64,000 nt of DNA from JADJOY01 sp046331705 [NCBI: bacterium] (GTDB taxonomy: Bacteria; JADJOY01): contig JAXLQJ010000010.1 of the NCBI GenBank assembly GCA_046331705.1, forward strand, positions 1 through 64,000. Reading direction: 5' to 3'. A program made the position numbers and the translations under genes. The notes beneath the pieces are model-generated. The model saw nothing but the letters and a program-made list of their open reading frames with translations. It did not search any database and was not told the DNA's origin. The number at the start of each line of letters is the position of its first letter. Within the stretch, counting starts at the first letter, position 1. Below are positions 33,515-42,730 of this stretch, piece after piece.

Positions 33515-35503
33515 TTAACGCGAATCGTCGGGCGTGCCAGCGCCGAAACGCGCTTCCACCCGATCCGGCGACACCCCGTAGAGCTCTGCGACCCGCGCAT
33601 CGAGCTCGGCGAGGACGCGCGCACGCGCTTCGCCGGCGGGCACGGGACCGGCGAGCCCGAGAAGCACCCGCGCGAGATTGCCGATCTCCCGCCGCGTCCG
33701 ATCGTCCGGCGGCAGCGCGATCGGCAGGCCGCCGAGCACGGGATCGTCGAGATGGACGGTCAGCGTCGCGTGGCTGATGACCACGTCGCGAAGATAGGCG
33801 TGGATGAGCGACGAGTTGAGCATGGCCATCAGGAAGAACGTGTCGACGCGGGAATCCGTGGGCGTGAGGACGTTGACGGTGTCGAGCGGCAGCATGCCGC
33901 TCGGCAGCAGCGTGGCCTCGATCTCGTTCGAGACGTTCTGGATGCCGATCGCGGGCTCGCTCAGCAGCGCGCTGCCTGCATCGCTGGCGCTGACGCGCGG
34001 GAGCGCCGCCGGATCGAGGAGGCCGAAGGGCGTCAGGTCGCGTCCCTGGACCACCGCGACCGAGTCGGCGGTCAGGGCTCGTCCGAGGCGCTGGCGGCGC
34101 TTCGGCAGGTTGAGCCCGCGTTGGTTGCGTGCCAGCGCGCGCAACGGCACGGCGCGCGCTTCCATCGCGCGGAAGATCGCCAGCCCCGCCTCGGTCACGC
34201 CGAGCGGCAACGTCTCGTGGCGGTTCACGAAGCTGCGCGGGATGCGGGCGCTGCGCACGAGGTCGCCGCCGCGCGCACGAAACACGTCGACCCGTGGCGG
34301 CGCTTTGCCCGTGGTGCCGGTGACGATCATGGTGTTGAACGAGACCCCGGGGAACGCGTTGCCGAGGTCGACGAGGGTGGTGATGGAGAGCCGGCTGGTG
34401 AGCATCCGGCGCGCCGGTCCGTACGCACCCGAGCGGGTCAGCGAATGCGGCAGGACGAATCCCAAATATCCGCTGGGCGCCAGCAGCTCGAGGGAGCGCT
34501 CGAGGAAGAGTGCTGCGGTGTCGATCCTGCCGCGGGCCAGGCGGTAGCGGCGTCGTAGCCAGGTCTTCTCGGAGGCCGAGAGCCGGCCACCGTAGGGCGG
34601 GTTGCCAACGATGACGTGGAACGGCGAGCGACTCGCCAGCAGCCCGCCGCCGTCGTCGAGGCGGGGTGGGCCGCGCCGGCCAGGGTCGCCGAACGGCAGC
34701 TCCAGGCTCTCGTCGCCGGGCTCGGGAGGTGCCGCGGCGTCCCACAGCGCGTTCTCGTGGAAGACCCGTGGCCGAGCCAGCTCGCCGCCGTCGCGGTACG
34801 AGTCGATCGCTCGCGCGACGAGGCGAATGCGCGTCACCACCACGGCGACCGGGTCCCAGTCGACGGCGTGAAGGTTCCGCGTCAGCGCGCGCCGGCGCGC
34901 CTCGCGCGGATCGACGCCCGCGGCGATCCAGGCGGCTGCGAGGCGCTCCAGGATCGGCACCGCGAAATCGCCCGAGCCGCAGGCGGGCTCCAGCACCTTG
35001 AGCGCCTCCAGCGGGACGGTGCGCAGCGCGCGGTCGAGCGTGTGGTCCAAGATGTGCGAGACGAACGCGCTCGGCGTGTAGAACTTGCCCATGGCGTTGC
35101 GGTCGTGGGCCACGCCGAAGTCGCGCACCAGCTCGTCGAGGCCGCGCGCGCCCCATTCGAGCCAGGGCACGCCCTCGAGGGTGCGTTCGAGCTCCTCGCG
35201 CTCGGTCGCGTCGAGGGTGAACGGAGGGCCGGCGCCGGGTGCTTCGAGGGCGCGCAGTCCGAGCAGCTCGGTGCTGCGGCGGCGCGCGTCCGCAACACCC
35301 ACGGTGCGGAGGTAGCTGGCCAGGATCGCGTCCAGGATCGCCAGGTCGGCGCGGGCACGGGCGCCGAGGCCGTGGGCCGGCTCGGGCTCCTGCGAACGAC
35401 GCTTGGCGCGCTCGGCGCGCAGCCGAGCCACGGCGGCTTCGACCCGCGCGATCTCGCCGGTGAGTTGGCGCGCCGAGGCGTGGGAGCGTGATCGCGTGGG
35501 CAT
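33515..35503 (-). CDS. Solitary N6-adenine DNA methyltransferase (Eco57I/TaqI-like)
   Basis: Probable adenine-N6 DNA methyltransferase of 662 residues. It has a long N-terminal helical part, the conserved GKFYTP (139-144), the SAM motif LEPACGSGDF (171-180), and the catalytic motif NPPY (301-304), followed by a C-terminal target-recognition-like domain (IGIQNVSNEIEATLLP, HATLTVHLDDPVLGGLPI). The architecture is that of type IIG/Eco57I-like methyltransferases, but the N-terminal 130 residues show no PD-(D/E)xK nuclease pattern, and no restriction gene lies beside it. It may be an orphan methylase, or the nuclease may lie elsewhere. Its flanks are ordinary chromosomal genes with no transposon or phage features. 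Confidence 0.8.
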   Translation of the reverse strand: MPTRSRSHASARQLTGEIARVEAAVARLRAERAKRRSQEPEPAHGLGARARADLAILDAILASYLRTVGVADARRRSTELLGLRALEAPGAGPPFTLDATEREELERTLEGVPWLEWGARGLDELVRDFGVAHDRNAMGKFYTPSAFVSHILDHTLDRALRTVPLEALKVLEPACGSGDFAVPILERLAAAWIAAGVDPREARRRALTRNLHAVDWDPVAVVVTRIRLVARAIDSYRDGGELARPRVFHENALWDAAAPPEPGDESLELPFGDPGRRGPPRLDDGGGLLASRSPFHVIVGNPPYGGRLSASEKTWLRRRYRLARGRIDTAALFLERSLELLAPSGYLGFVLPHSLTRSGAYGPARRMLTSRLSITTLVDLGNAFPGVSFNTMIVTGTTGKAPPRVDVFRARGGDLVRSARIPRSFVNRHETLPLGVTEAGLAIFRAMEARAVPLRALARNQRGLNLPKRRQRLGRALTADSVAVVQGRDLTPFGLLDPAALPRVSASDAGSALLSEPAIGIQNVSNEIEATLLPSGMLPLDTVNVLTPTDSRVDTFFLMAMLNSSLIHAYLRDVVISHATLTVHLDDPVLGGLPIALPPDDRTRREIGNLARVLLGLAGPVPAGEARARVLAELDARVAELYGVSPDRVEARFGAGTPDDSR

Positions 35504-35666
35504 GGCGTGGTGGGGTGTGGGCGCGCGCGAGGCCGCATCCTACCTTCCTCGATGTCGCGGGGCGCGCGCGGCGGCAGGGGCGTCGGTCACCTTGTAGGGA
35601 AAACTCCGGTCTGCTAACAGGTCTGGACGAGGAGCTCGTGCGCCGTCGAGCGACAGGGAGGAATCC

Positions 35667-36938
35667 GTGGTGATCGCATGCCGAGGCTCGCGCTGGCGCA
35701 CGCTCGCCGCCCTCGGGTGCGCGCTGGTGCTGCTCGGCGCGGCCGATCGTGTCCACGCCACGCCTTTCGAGGAGCGCGCGGCATCGCTGGAAGCGCAGAT
35801 CGCCGAGAAGAAGCGCGCGATCGAGCAGATCGAGCGCCGCAACGCCGATCTCAAGCGCGGCGTCGACGCCAATCCCGCGAACACCGGCGCCAACTTCTCG
35901 GCGCGACAGGAGATGCGCACCAACGCTCGTTACGTCGCCGTGTACCAAGGCGAGCTCGAGCAGCTCGAGCGCTCGCTCGCGGCGGTGCGCGCCGCCGCCA
36001 CCGCCGCGGTCGCGGAACCGCCCGTGAAGCCCAGACGTCCCGAGCGGCCTGCCGTCGCGCCGCCGCCGGTGGCGGAGCCCGTGGTGCGCGACCCGGTGGC
36101 GCCGCCCGCGGAGCCCGAGTCCGACACGACGGACCCGGGCACGCTCGGCCGTGGCGAGGTCCGCGAGCTGATGCGGAGCTGGGCGCTCGGCCAGAGCGGC
36201 GTCCCCGGGATGGGAGCGTACGCGAACGACGAGACGCCGCTGGCGATCGTGATGCGCGGCCTCGATTGGTGGCTCGATTGGCGTGAGCTCGCCGCCGGTC
36301 TGGTGCTGGGCGCGCTCGCCGGCGCAGCGATTCCCTGGGCCACCACCTGGCTGTTGCGTCGTCGCTTGCCGGCACGCGCGCCGGTGGTCGGCGCGATGAG
36401 CCGCAAATGGGTGAGCGCCGCCGGCGCTGCCGGGGCGCCGTCCAAGCAATGGCTCGATCTGAGCACCAAGGCGGCGGCGCCCGCCCGCGTGGCGGCCGCC
36501 GCCGCGGGCTTCGTCGCGCTCGCGCTGGCGGTCCAAGCCGTCGCGTCGTGGATCGGCTGGGGGCCGCGCGTCGGTACGCCCGGGATCGGCGGAGAGCTCG
36601 TGATGCTGGTCGTCGCGGTCGCGCTCGCTGCCGGGGCGATGGTGCTGTGGAGGCAGCGAACCTTCGAGCCGGCGTTCGCCGCAGCGTGCGGCCTGGGAAT
36701 GGCGTGTGTGGTGCCCGCCGCGCTGGGGCTCAGCCCGTTCGGCGGCCGCGGCGCGTGGGTCTGGGTGGCGGTGTTGGGGGTGGGGACCGCGCTCGAGATG
36801 CGCGCGGCCACCGTGCTCTGGCCGCTCACCGGGCCGCGGGCGACGCTCGACGCGTCACGCCGGACCACGGTGGCGAACACCGCGATCGGCGCAGTCGTCG
36901 GGCTCGTGGTGGCGGCTCTCTATCTCGCGTCGGCGTGA
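35667..36938 (+). CDS. Exported coiled-coil protein with C-terminal membrane segments, unknown
   Basis: A 423-residue protein I do not recognise. A signal peptide (about residues 1-31) is followed by a coiled coil with FEERAASLEAQIAEKKRAIE, then a Pro/Val-rich linker, a short conserved-looking region (RGEVRELMRSWALGQSGVPG) and five or six hydrophobic segments. It resembles exported proteins of cell-envelope complexes. The GTG start is preceded by GGGAGGAATCC at a good distance. A possible weak promoter lies about 60 bases upstream. It stands alone between the methyltransferase and the transketolase genes. Confidence 0.7.
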   Translation: MVIACRGSRWRTLAALGCALVLLGAADRVHATPFEERAASLEAQIAEKKRAIEQIERRNADLKRGVDANPANTGANFSARQEMRTNARYVAVYQGELEQLERSLAAVRAAATAAVAEPPVKPRRPERPAVAPPPVAEPVVRDPVAPPAEPESDTTDPGTLGRGEVRELMRSWALGQSGVPGMGAYANDETPLAIVMRGLDWWLDWRELAAGLVLGALAGAAIPWATTWLLRRRLPARAPVVGAMSRKWVSAAGAAGAPSKQWLDLSTKAAAPARVAAAAAGFVALALAVQAVASWIGWGPRVGTPGIGGELVMLVVAVALAAGAMVLWRQRTFEPAFAAACGLGMACVVPAALGLSPFGGRGAWVWVAVLGVGTALEMRAATVLWPLTGPRATLDASRRTTVANTAIGAVVGLVVAALYLASA

Positions 36939-37185
36939 CGATCGCCCTCGCGCGGCGGGCATCCGCCTGCGCGCGGACGCGAGTCGGATTCGCTTGCCGG
37001 CGATGGGGGGGAGGGGTAGCATTGCCCGAGTCGACGCCGGATCGACCTTCGTTCACAACCGACTTTGGTCACGTCTGTGTGCTCGGGCGGCCGCTTGGGC
37101 TGCAACCAGGCGCGGAGTGGTCGCTTTGCGAGGCGGTCGTGGGGCGGCGAATGCGGTGACGGTGCATTTCAGACCCGAGGAGAGC

Positions 37186-38025
37186 ATGTCGATCAGTGAC
37201 CAGGATCTGGCGCGGCTCGAGCAGATCCGCAAACGGCTCGCGATTTGGAGCATCCGCATGACGACCGCCGCGGGCAGCGGCCATCCGTCGTCGTGCTTGA
37301 GCGCGTCGCACATGGTGACGGCGCTCTATTTCGGCGGTTTCCTGCGACTCGATCCAAAGCGCCCGGACGCTCCCGAGCGCGATCGCTTCATCATGAGCAA
37401 GGGCCACGCGGCGCCGATTCTGTACGCGGCGCTCGCCGAGAAGGGCGTGGTCGAGACCAGCGAGCTGCTGAACCTGCGCAAGATCGGCAACCCGCTCGAG
37501 GGCCACCCGAACCTGCGGCGGGTGCCGGGCGTGGAAGCGTCCACGGGATCGCTCGGCCAGGGCCTGTCGATCGGCCTCGGAATCGCGCTCGCCCAGAAGC
37601 TCGCCAAGAACGACGCCCGCACCTACGTGCTCACGGGTGACGGCGAGCTGGACGAAGGTCAGGTCTGGGAGGCCGCGATGACGGCATCCAAGTACAAGGC
37701 GGACAACCTGATCGCCATGGTCGATCGCAATCATTACCAGCAGACCGGGCACGGCGACGTCGTGCTGCCCCTCGAGCCGCTCGCCGCCAAGTGGCAGGCA
37801 TGCGGCTGGGAGACCTACGAAATCGACGGCCACGACTGGAAGCAGGTGATCGGCGCGCTGAGCCGGGCGAGCGACTCGCGCGGCCGGCCGACCGCGATCC
37901 TGGCGCGCACCGTGAAGGGTTACGGTGTCACCAAGATCGTCGACGACCCAGGCAACAAGTTTCACGGGGTGCCGCTCAAGGCGCAGGAAGCCGAAGAGGC
38001 GATCCAGGAGATCGAACGCGCATGA
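37186..38025 (+). CDS. Transketolase, N-terminal (thiamine-PP binding) subunit
   Basis: First half of a split transketolase, 279 residues, which holds the thiamine-diphosphate and Mg2+ site. Landmarks: TTAAGSGHPSSCLSASH, FIMSKGHAAPILYAAL, the substrate loop STGSLGQGLSIGLGIAL and the TPP motif LTGDGELDEGQVWEA with DRNHYQQTG. It shuttles two-carbon units in the pentose phosphate pathway. The stop overlaps the start of the second subunit by four bases (ATGA), so the halves are coupled. GAGGAG lies four bases before the ATG. Split transketolases are common in archaea and some bacteria; pathway assignment (pentose phosphate rather than another two-carbon transfer) is inferred. Confidence 0.92.
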   Translation: MSISDQDLARLEQIRKRLAIWSIRMTTAAGSGHPSSCLSASHMVTALYFGGFLRLDPKRPDAPERDRFIMSKGHAAPILYAALAEKGVVETSELLNLRKIGNPLEGHPNLRRVPGVEASTGSLGQGLSIGLGIALAQKLAKNDARTYVLTGDGELDEGQVWEAAMTASKYKADNLIAMVDRNHYQQTGHGDVVLPLEPLAAKWQACGWETYEIDGHDWKQVIGALSRASDSRGRPTAILARTVKGYGVTKIVDDPGNKFHGVPLKAQEAEEAIQEIERA

Positions 38026-38984
38026 ACATCGGTAAGTCGATCGGTCTCGAGATGGGCCTCAGCACCCGCGCCGCGTTCGGCGAGGAGCTGGCGGCGTTGG
38101 GCGCGGCGTTTCCCACGCTGGTGGTGGTCGACGGGGACGTCGGCAACTCGACGCGTACCGAGGTGTTCGGCAAGAAGTTTCCCGAGCGCTTCTTCAACGC
38201 CGGCATCGCCGAGAGCAACATGGTGAGCATGGCGGCGGGATTCGCGCTGTCGGGTCACATCGCCGTGGCGTCGAGCTTCGCGGCGTTCCTGACCTGCAAC
38301 GCGTACGATCAGATCCGCATGGGCGTGGGCTTCCCGCGCGCCAACGTGAAGCTGGTCGGCAGCCATTGCGGGATCTCGATCGGCGAGGACGGCCCCAGCC
38401 AGATGGGGATCGAGGATCTCGCGCTCATGTCGTCGATCCCCGGCATGGTGGTGCTGGCGCCGTGCGATGCGGCGAGTGCGCGGGCGCTGACGCGCAAGAT
38501 GCTGGAGCACGCGGGGCCGGTGTACATGCGCACCGGTCGACCCGAGGTGCCGGTGGTCTACAAGGACGGCGCCGCGGGGCTCGAGATCGGGAAGGCCGTG
38601 AAGCTGCGCGAGGGCAAGGACGCCACCGTCATCGCGTGCGGGCTCATGGTGCCGCTCGCCTTGGAGGCGGCCGCCGAGCTGGCCAAGCGCGGCGTCGAGT
38701 GCCGTGTTCTCGACATGCACACCGTGAAGCCGCTCGATCGCGAGGCGGTGCTCGCCGCGGCCCGCGAGACCCAGCGCGTGGTCACGGCCGAGGAGCACCT
38801 TCTCGACGGTGGTCTGGGCAGCGCGGTCGCGCGGCTGGTCGCCGAAGAGGCGCCGTGCCGCATGGCGTTCGTCGGCATCCGGGACACCTACGCCGAGAGC
38901 GGCAAGCCGCAAGAGCTGCTCGACAAGTACGGCCTCACCGCCGCGCAGATCGTGGCGGCCGTGGATCGCTGCCGCGCGGCGTAG
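38022..38984 (+). CDS. Transketolase, C-terminal subunit
   Basis: Second half of the split transketolase, 320 residues, with the pyrimidine-binding domain (FNAGIAESNMVSMAAGFAL, SIGEDGPSQMGIEDLALM) and the C-terminal domain (ATVIACGLMVPLALEAA, VVTAEEHLLDGGLGSAVA). The catalytic Glu of thiamine activation lies in GIAESNMV. The start overlaps the first subunit gene by four bases. A strong intrinsic terminator follows 50 bp after the stop, so the two genes form one complete transcription unit. Confidence 0.92.
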   Translation: MNIGKSIGLEMGLSTRAAFGEELAALGAAFPTLVVVDGDVGNSTRTEVFGKKFPERFFNAGIAESNMVSMAAGFALSGHIAVASSFAAFLTCNAYDQIRMGVGFPRANVKLVGSHCGISIGEDGPSQMGIEDLALMSSIPGMVVLAPCDAASARALTRKMLEHAGPVYMRTGRPEVPVVYKDGAAGLEIGKAVKLREGKDATVIACGLMVPLALEAAAELAKRGVECRVLDMHTVKPLDREAVLAAARETQRVVTAEEHLLDGGLGSAVARLVAEEAPCRMAFVGIRDTYAESGKPQELLDKYGLTAAQIVAAVDRCRAA

Positions 38985-39034
38985 ATCGCGGGCGGATGCC
39001 GCGCTCGGCGTTCGAGGCCGATGCGCCGGGTGCG

Positions 39035-39069
39035 AGGCCCACCGCAGTCGCGGTGGGCCTTTCGCTTTC
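39035..39069 (+). terminator. Intrinsic terminator of the transketolase operon
   Basis: AGGCCCACCGC (39035-39045) pairs with GCGGTGGGCCT (39050-39060) around the loop AGTC, and TTCGCTTTC follows. This is the clearest intrinsic terminator in the window. Confidence 0.85.
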
Positions 39070-39102
39070 GAGGAGGTCGGGCGCGCTCGCTCGCTCGCGG
39101 GA

Positions 39103-39885
39103 TCAGCCGGCGGTGATGCCGCCGTCGATGGCGAGCGATGCCCCGGTGATGTAGCCGGCCTGCGGCGACGCCAGGAAGAGCACCAAGCTCGCGATCTCGC
39201 TCGGCTCGGCGATGCGCTTGATCGCGCTGCGCGCCAGCACCCGCTCCAGATGGTCGGGGATGCGATCGGGCTGCACGCCCATGGGCGTGTCCACGTAGCC
39301 GGGGCACACGGTGTTGGCCGTGATGCCGCGCGTGCCCCATTCGAGGGCCACGGTTTTGGTGAACCCGATCACCGCGTGCTTGCTCGCCACGTACGCCGCC
39401 GAGAGCGGCGCTCCGACGAGCCCGTGCGCGGACGCGATCGTGATGATTCGGCCGAAGCCACGCTCCGCCATCGCCGGCAGCACACGCTGCGTGAACAGGA
39501 ACGTGCCCTTGAGGTTCACGTCGAGCACCTGGTCCCATTGGTGCTCGGGGATGGCGTCGACGCGCAGCATCGGACCCGCGACTCCGGCGTCGTTCACCAG
39601 GATGTCGATGCGGCCCCAGCGCGCGAGCGTCGCGGCGACCGCGGTGTCGATCATGGCGGAGCGCGTCACGTCGCAGAATTGAGGCGCCGCCTCGCCACCC
39701 TCGCGCTGGATCTCGGCGACGGTGCGCTCGGCACCGCGCAGATTCCGATCGAGTACCACCACCCGCGCGCCGTCGCGTGCCAGCGCCAGGGCGATCGAGC
39801 GGCCGATTCCGCTCGCGGCGCCAGTGACGATCGCCACGCGGCCGCGGATACCTTCGCGATTGTCGTTGGTGATGTTCGAAGCCAT
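39103..39885 (-). CDS. Short-chain dehydrogenase/reductase
   Basis: Classical SDR of 260 residues. The NAD(P) loop is TGAASGIGR near residues 21-29, the NNAG motif reads NDAG, and the catalytic Ser and Tyr-x-x-x-Lys are in ITIASAHG and AYVASKHA. Asp in VVLDRNLRG after the second strand suggests NAD preference. The C-terminal GYITGASLAIDGGITAG is that of 3-hydroxybutyrate or related dehydrogenases. The substrate is unknown. It is convergent with the transketolase operon. Confidence 0.88.
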   Translation of the reverse strand: MASNITNDNREGIRGRVAIVTGAASGIGRSIALALARDGARVVVLDRNLRGAERTVAEIQREGGEAAPQFCDVTRSAMIDTAVAATLARWGRIDILVNDAGVAGPMLRVDAIPEHQWDQVLDVNLKGTFLFTQRVLPAMAERGFGRIITIASAHGLVGAPLSAAYVASKHAVIGFTKTVALEWGTRGITANTVCPGYVDTPMGVQPDRIPDHLERVLARSAIKRIAEPSEIASLVLFLASPQAGYITGASLAIDGGITAG

Positions 39886-40014
39886 TCGCGAAGCCTATGC
39901 CCGAGGCCGTGGGGTTCCAACCGCGTGTGACTCCGCGTAGCGTGGTGGGCGAGCCGAGGCCGTGCGGGGGCGTCGACGCGCGGCGCAGCCGGTCGTCTTG
40001 GTTTCCGATCAGCG

Positions 40015-40566
40015 ATGCCGATCTATTTTCCGCGGGGCTTCAACTCGGGCGAACCCGTTCGCGTGGTGGATGGGGTCACGGTGGTGCGCGGCTCGCTGGC
40101 GAAGCAGTCGGCGGCGCTACGCGTGGTGGCCGGAGCACGCGGGGCGCTGGGCGCGCTCGCGGGCCCCGGGAGCGCGACCGCCCGCCGCGTGTTGGACGCC
40201 GCCGCTCCCGGGATGCTGCGGCGGCTGCGCACGCGCCCGCGTCGACCGGGCTCGCTGCATCTCTTCGACCTCCCGAGCCCACCGACGCGCTGGCTCGGCT
40301 TTTTCGAGTATCGCGAGGTCCCGCGCACCCTCGAGGCGCTCGCGGAAGCCGTGGCGGACATCGAGCGTCACGCCGCGGAGCGCGGCGTGACCGAGGTGGC
40401 GATCGCGCCGTTCGGCGGCGCGCCCGCCGACGCCGAGCGGCTCGTGCGCGTGCTCGGGGATCGCAATCGCGGCGGCCAGCCGGCGGTGCGCTGGATCGTG
40501 GTGGTGGCCGATCGCGCTCAATTCGAGGCCGCGACGGCCGCCGGCGTCAAGGCGACCTCGCCGTAG
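40015..40566 (+). CDS. Hypothetical protein
   Basis: Protein of 183 residues with no family I recognise. It opens with MPIYFPRGFNSGEPVRVVDG, has a basic middle (MLRRLRTRPRRPG), and a C-terminal alpha/beta region with FFEYREVPRTLEALAEAV, VAIAPFGGAPADAERLVR and RWIVVVADR. No signal peptide. The last 49 bases overlap the end of the convergent membrane protein gene (40518), so at least one of the two C-termini may be shorter than drawn. The open frame keeps the codon pattern of a real gene, but the ribosome site is weak. Confidence 0.5.
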   Translation: MPIYFPRGFNSGEPVRVVDGVTVVRGSLAKQSAALRVVAGARGALGALAGPGSATARRVLDAAAPGMLRRLRTRPRRPGSLHLFDLPSPPTRWLGFFEYREVPRTLEALAEAVADIERHAAERGVTEVAIAPFGGAPADAERLVRVLGDRNRGGQPAVRWIVVVADRAQFEAATAAGVKATSP

Positions 40567-42047
40567 ATCCGTCGCCACACCTCGAAGATCCGGAGGTCGT
40601 GCGCACCCCACTCCTCGGCGAGCCGGCTCGACGAGAGCGCCGGCCCCGGCGGCCGCGGCACGTAGGGCATGGGCCAGGGCCAGATCGAGGTGAGCAGGCG
40701 ACGGTTCCGCGCGACCTCGCTCGGCGTCTCGCGGGTGTAGAAGAACTTCCACGTGAGCCGCTCGTCGTCGGGAAGGTCGGCGAGCCCGCTCTCGTTTCGC
40801 GCGGCGTGTGGGAAGCGCTCGTACCAGCGCGTGTCCGGCGGCAGATCCACGGAGCCCGCGAATCGCGGCAAGATGCAGAAGAGCGCGGCCAGCGTCGTCA
40901 CCGCAGCAAGCGCGACACGACGGGTGGCGCGCGCGAGCAGCGCTTCGCCCGCGACGCCGATCCAGAGTCCCCACGGCACGAACACGAGGAGCACCGTGCT
41001 CATCTTCAGCTCTTCCCAGTTCTCCTGAAAGGCGAGGAAGAGGACGAAGAGCCAGAACCACGTCCACGTCAGCGCCGCAAGCCGCGGCGCTCTTCGGATC
41101 AGCGCCACGCTCCCCACCAGCGCGGCGGCGCCGAGCACGGCGCCGAAACAGCGCAGGAACACCAGCGGAAGCGACAGCACCGTCGGAAACGCGAAGTGCG
41201 GCGTGCGGACCCACGTGGCGTGAAACGGTCGATTCAGCAGGCCGTTGAACGGGAACTCGAGCGGCCCGAGATGGTGCGGGAAGAAGGGACGGAACCCCTC
41301 GAAGTGCGCGTATTGCGTGGGGTTGGCGAGCGGGTCGCCGTAGGCGTAGCTCTTCCACGCCATGACGGGCGCGATGGTGAGCAGCGCGCCGAGCGCGAAG
41401 AGGGCGAGCGCGCGGCCGCGCGTACGCTCGGTGGCCAGCCACACGAATAGCGCTGGGATGAAGAAGATGCTCATGTCGCGGACGCCGCCGAGGACACCCA
41501 GGACCAGCCCGGCCGCCAGCCACGAAGGCTCGGGCGTGAGCAGCAGCAGGAAGACCAGCGCAATCAGCGACAAGCTCACCAGCCCCGGGTTGAGCGTACC
41601 GAGCGCCAGGCTCATCGGGTTGAGCGCCACCAGCGCGCCGACGGGTAACGCGAGCGCCGGTCGAACCCCCGCGGCCTCGATCGCCAGGAACGCGAGCAGC
41701 GCCGCCAGCGCCAGCCCGAACGCGTGAGCGAAGCGATAGCCGGCTCGCCCCAGCGCCAGAAAGCCGAGGGCGTGGTGGATGCCGGAGCCGATCTGCTGAT
41801 CCTTGGTGGCGATCCGGAACGCGTCCGGCTGAACGAGGTCGTGGGGGAGGCGCTGCGGAGCGCGTGCCGTGTAGAGCGGCGAGCCGTCGACGTCGACGAA
41901 CTCGACGGGTGTGCCCGCGATCAGCGCCGCCGGTACCGCGATGTACGTGTCCCAGTAGCCCGTGGTGGGCCCCCGGTACGTGATGAACCCGACCGCGCCG
42001 ACGATCGCGGCGACGAGGAGCGCGGCGCAGCGCACGTTCCGAAGCAT
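40518..42047 (-). CDS. Multi-pass glycosyltransferase-like membrane protein
   Basis: Integral membrane protein of 509 residues with about ten hydrophobic segments. The early acidic loop TTGYWDTYIAVPAALIAG, followed by multiple membrane helices and a soluble tail (ENWEELKMSTVLLV, RWYERFPHAARNESGLADLP), is reminiscent of GT-C type lipid-linked sugar transferases, with YWD near the place where these enzymes carry an Asp. No catalytic motif is certain. The ATG is chosen because the first membrane segment (AALLVAAIVGAVGF) starts soon after. Its end overlaps a convergent hypothetical gene by 49 bp. Confidence 0.65.
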   Translation of the reverse strand: MLRNVRCAALLVAAIVGAVGFITYRGPTTGYWDTYIAVPAALIAGTPVEFVDVDGSPLYTARAPQRLPHDLVQPDAFRIATKDQQIGSGIHHALGFLALGRAGYRFAHAFGLALAALLAFLAIEAAGVRPALALPVGALVALNPMSLALGTLNPGLVSLSLIALVFLLLLTPEPSWLAAGLVLGVLGGVRDMSIFFIPALFVWLATERTRGRALALFALGALLTIAPVMAWKSYAYGDPLANPTQYAHFEGFRPFFPHHLGPLEFPFNGLLNRPFHATWVRTPHFAFPTVLSLPLVFLRCFGAVLGAAALVGSVALIRRAPRLAALTWTWFWLFVLFLAFQENWEELKMSTVLLVFVPWGLWIGVAGEALLARATRRVALAAVTTLAALFCILPRFAGSVDLPPDTRWYERFPHAARNESGLADLPDDERLTWKFFYTRETPSEVARNRRLLTSIWPWPMPYVPRPPGPALSSSRLAEEWGAHDLRIFEVWRRIYGEVALTPAAVAASN

Positions 42048-42124
42048 GAATCGAGGGTGCCGAGCGCGCCGATCCCGGCGCGCATCCAGCGGCAGCGCGA
42101 TTCAACCACGGATGCGGTCGAGAA

Positions 42125-42730
42125 TCAGCGAACCGGCGCGCGTACCAACCCGACCACCACGCCTTGGAGCGCCACCTCGCGCGCGACGATCGGCGCGTAG
42201 CTTGGGTTCTCGGCGACCAAGCGGACCTGGTCCGCGTCCTTGAAGAAGCGCTTCAGCGTGGCTTCGCCGTCGGCGAGCAGCGCCACGACGATCTCGCCAT
42301 TCCGAGCGACGTTGCGCTTCTCGACGATCACGTAATCGCCTTCGAGGATTCCCGCATCGATCATCGAATCGCCGCGAACCTGCAGCGCGAAACGGCCCGA
42401 GCCCTCGAAGAGCGAGGGGACATCCAGCGTGTCTTGCTGCTCGATGGCTTCGATGGGGCGACCTGCGGCGATGCGGCCGGCGAGCGGTAGCACGCCGGGA
42501 CGATCCAGCTCGCCCGTGTCCGGATCGAGGACCTCGATGGAGCGAGCGAGGCCACGATCACGATTGATGGCGCCCTTCTTCTCGAGCGCGCGCAGGAAGC
42601 CGTGTACCCCATTCGTGGAGCGGATGCCGAACTCCTCGCCGATCTCGCGTACCGTCGGCGGGAAGCCGCGCTCGCGGATCCGGGCGCGAATGAAGTCGAG
42701 GATCTTCTGCTGGCGGACCGTCAGATTCAT
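42125..42730 (-). CDS. lexA: LexA repressor (SOS regulator)
   Basis: Self-cleaving repressor of 201 residues. The N-terminal winged helix has PPTVREIGEEFGIRSTNGV (25-42) as recognition region; the cleavage site is Ala89-Gly90 in LAGRIAAGRP, and the Ser-Lys pair is Ser122 (GDSMID) and Lys160 (EATLKRFF). On DNA damage RecA filaments trigger cleavage and de-repress SOS genes. The start ATG 42730 overlaps the stop of the upstream CxxC gene (ATGA), so both are on one transcript. Two LexA-like boxes sit in the operon promoter at 43306-43332, consistent with autoregulation. The STNGV recognition helix fits a GAAC/GTTC-type operator rather than the E. coli CTGT type. Confidence 0.95.
   Translation of the reverse strand: MNLTVRQQKILDFIRARIRERGFPPTVREIGEEFGIRSTNGVHGFLRALEKKGAINRDRGLARSIEVLDPDTGELDRPGVLPLAGRIAAGRPIEAIEQQDTLDVPSLFEGSGRFALQVRGDSMIDAGILEGDYVIVEKRNVARNGEIVVALLADGEATLKRFFKDADQVRLVAENPSYAPIVAREVALQGVVVGLVRAPVR

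Noticed and set aside
33515-35503. Reading the methyltransferase as a complete type IIG restriction-modification enzyme.
   Set aside because: The first 130 residues lack a PD-(D/E)xK-like pattern and are helical; no nuclease gene is next to it.
33456-36536. A 1026-codon open frame on the minus strand.
   Set aside because: It covers the N6-adenine methyltransferase gene in another phase and the complement of the coiled-coil membrane gene. Composition is Arg/Ala-rich and no motif is visible.
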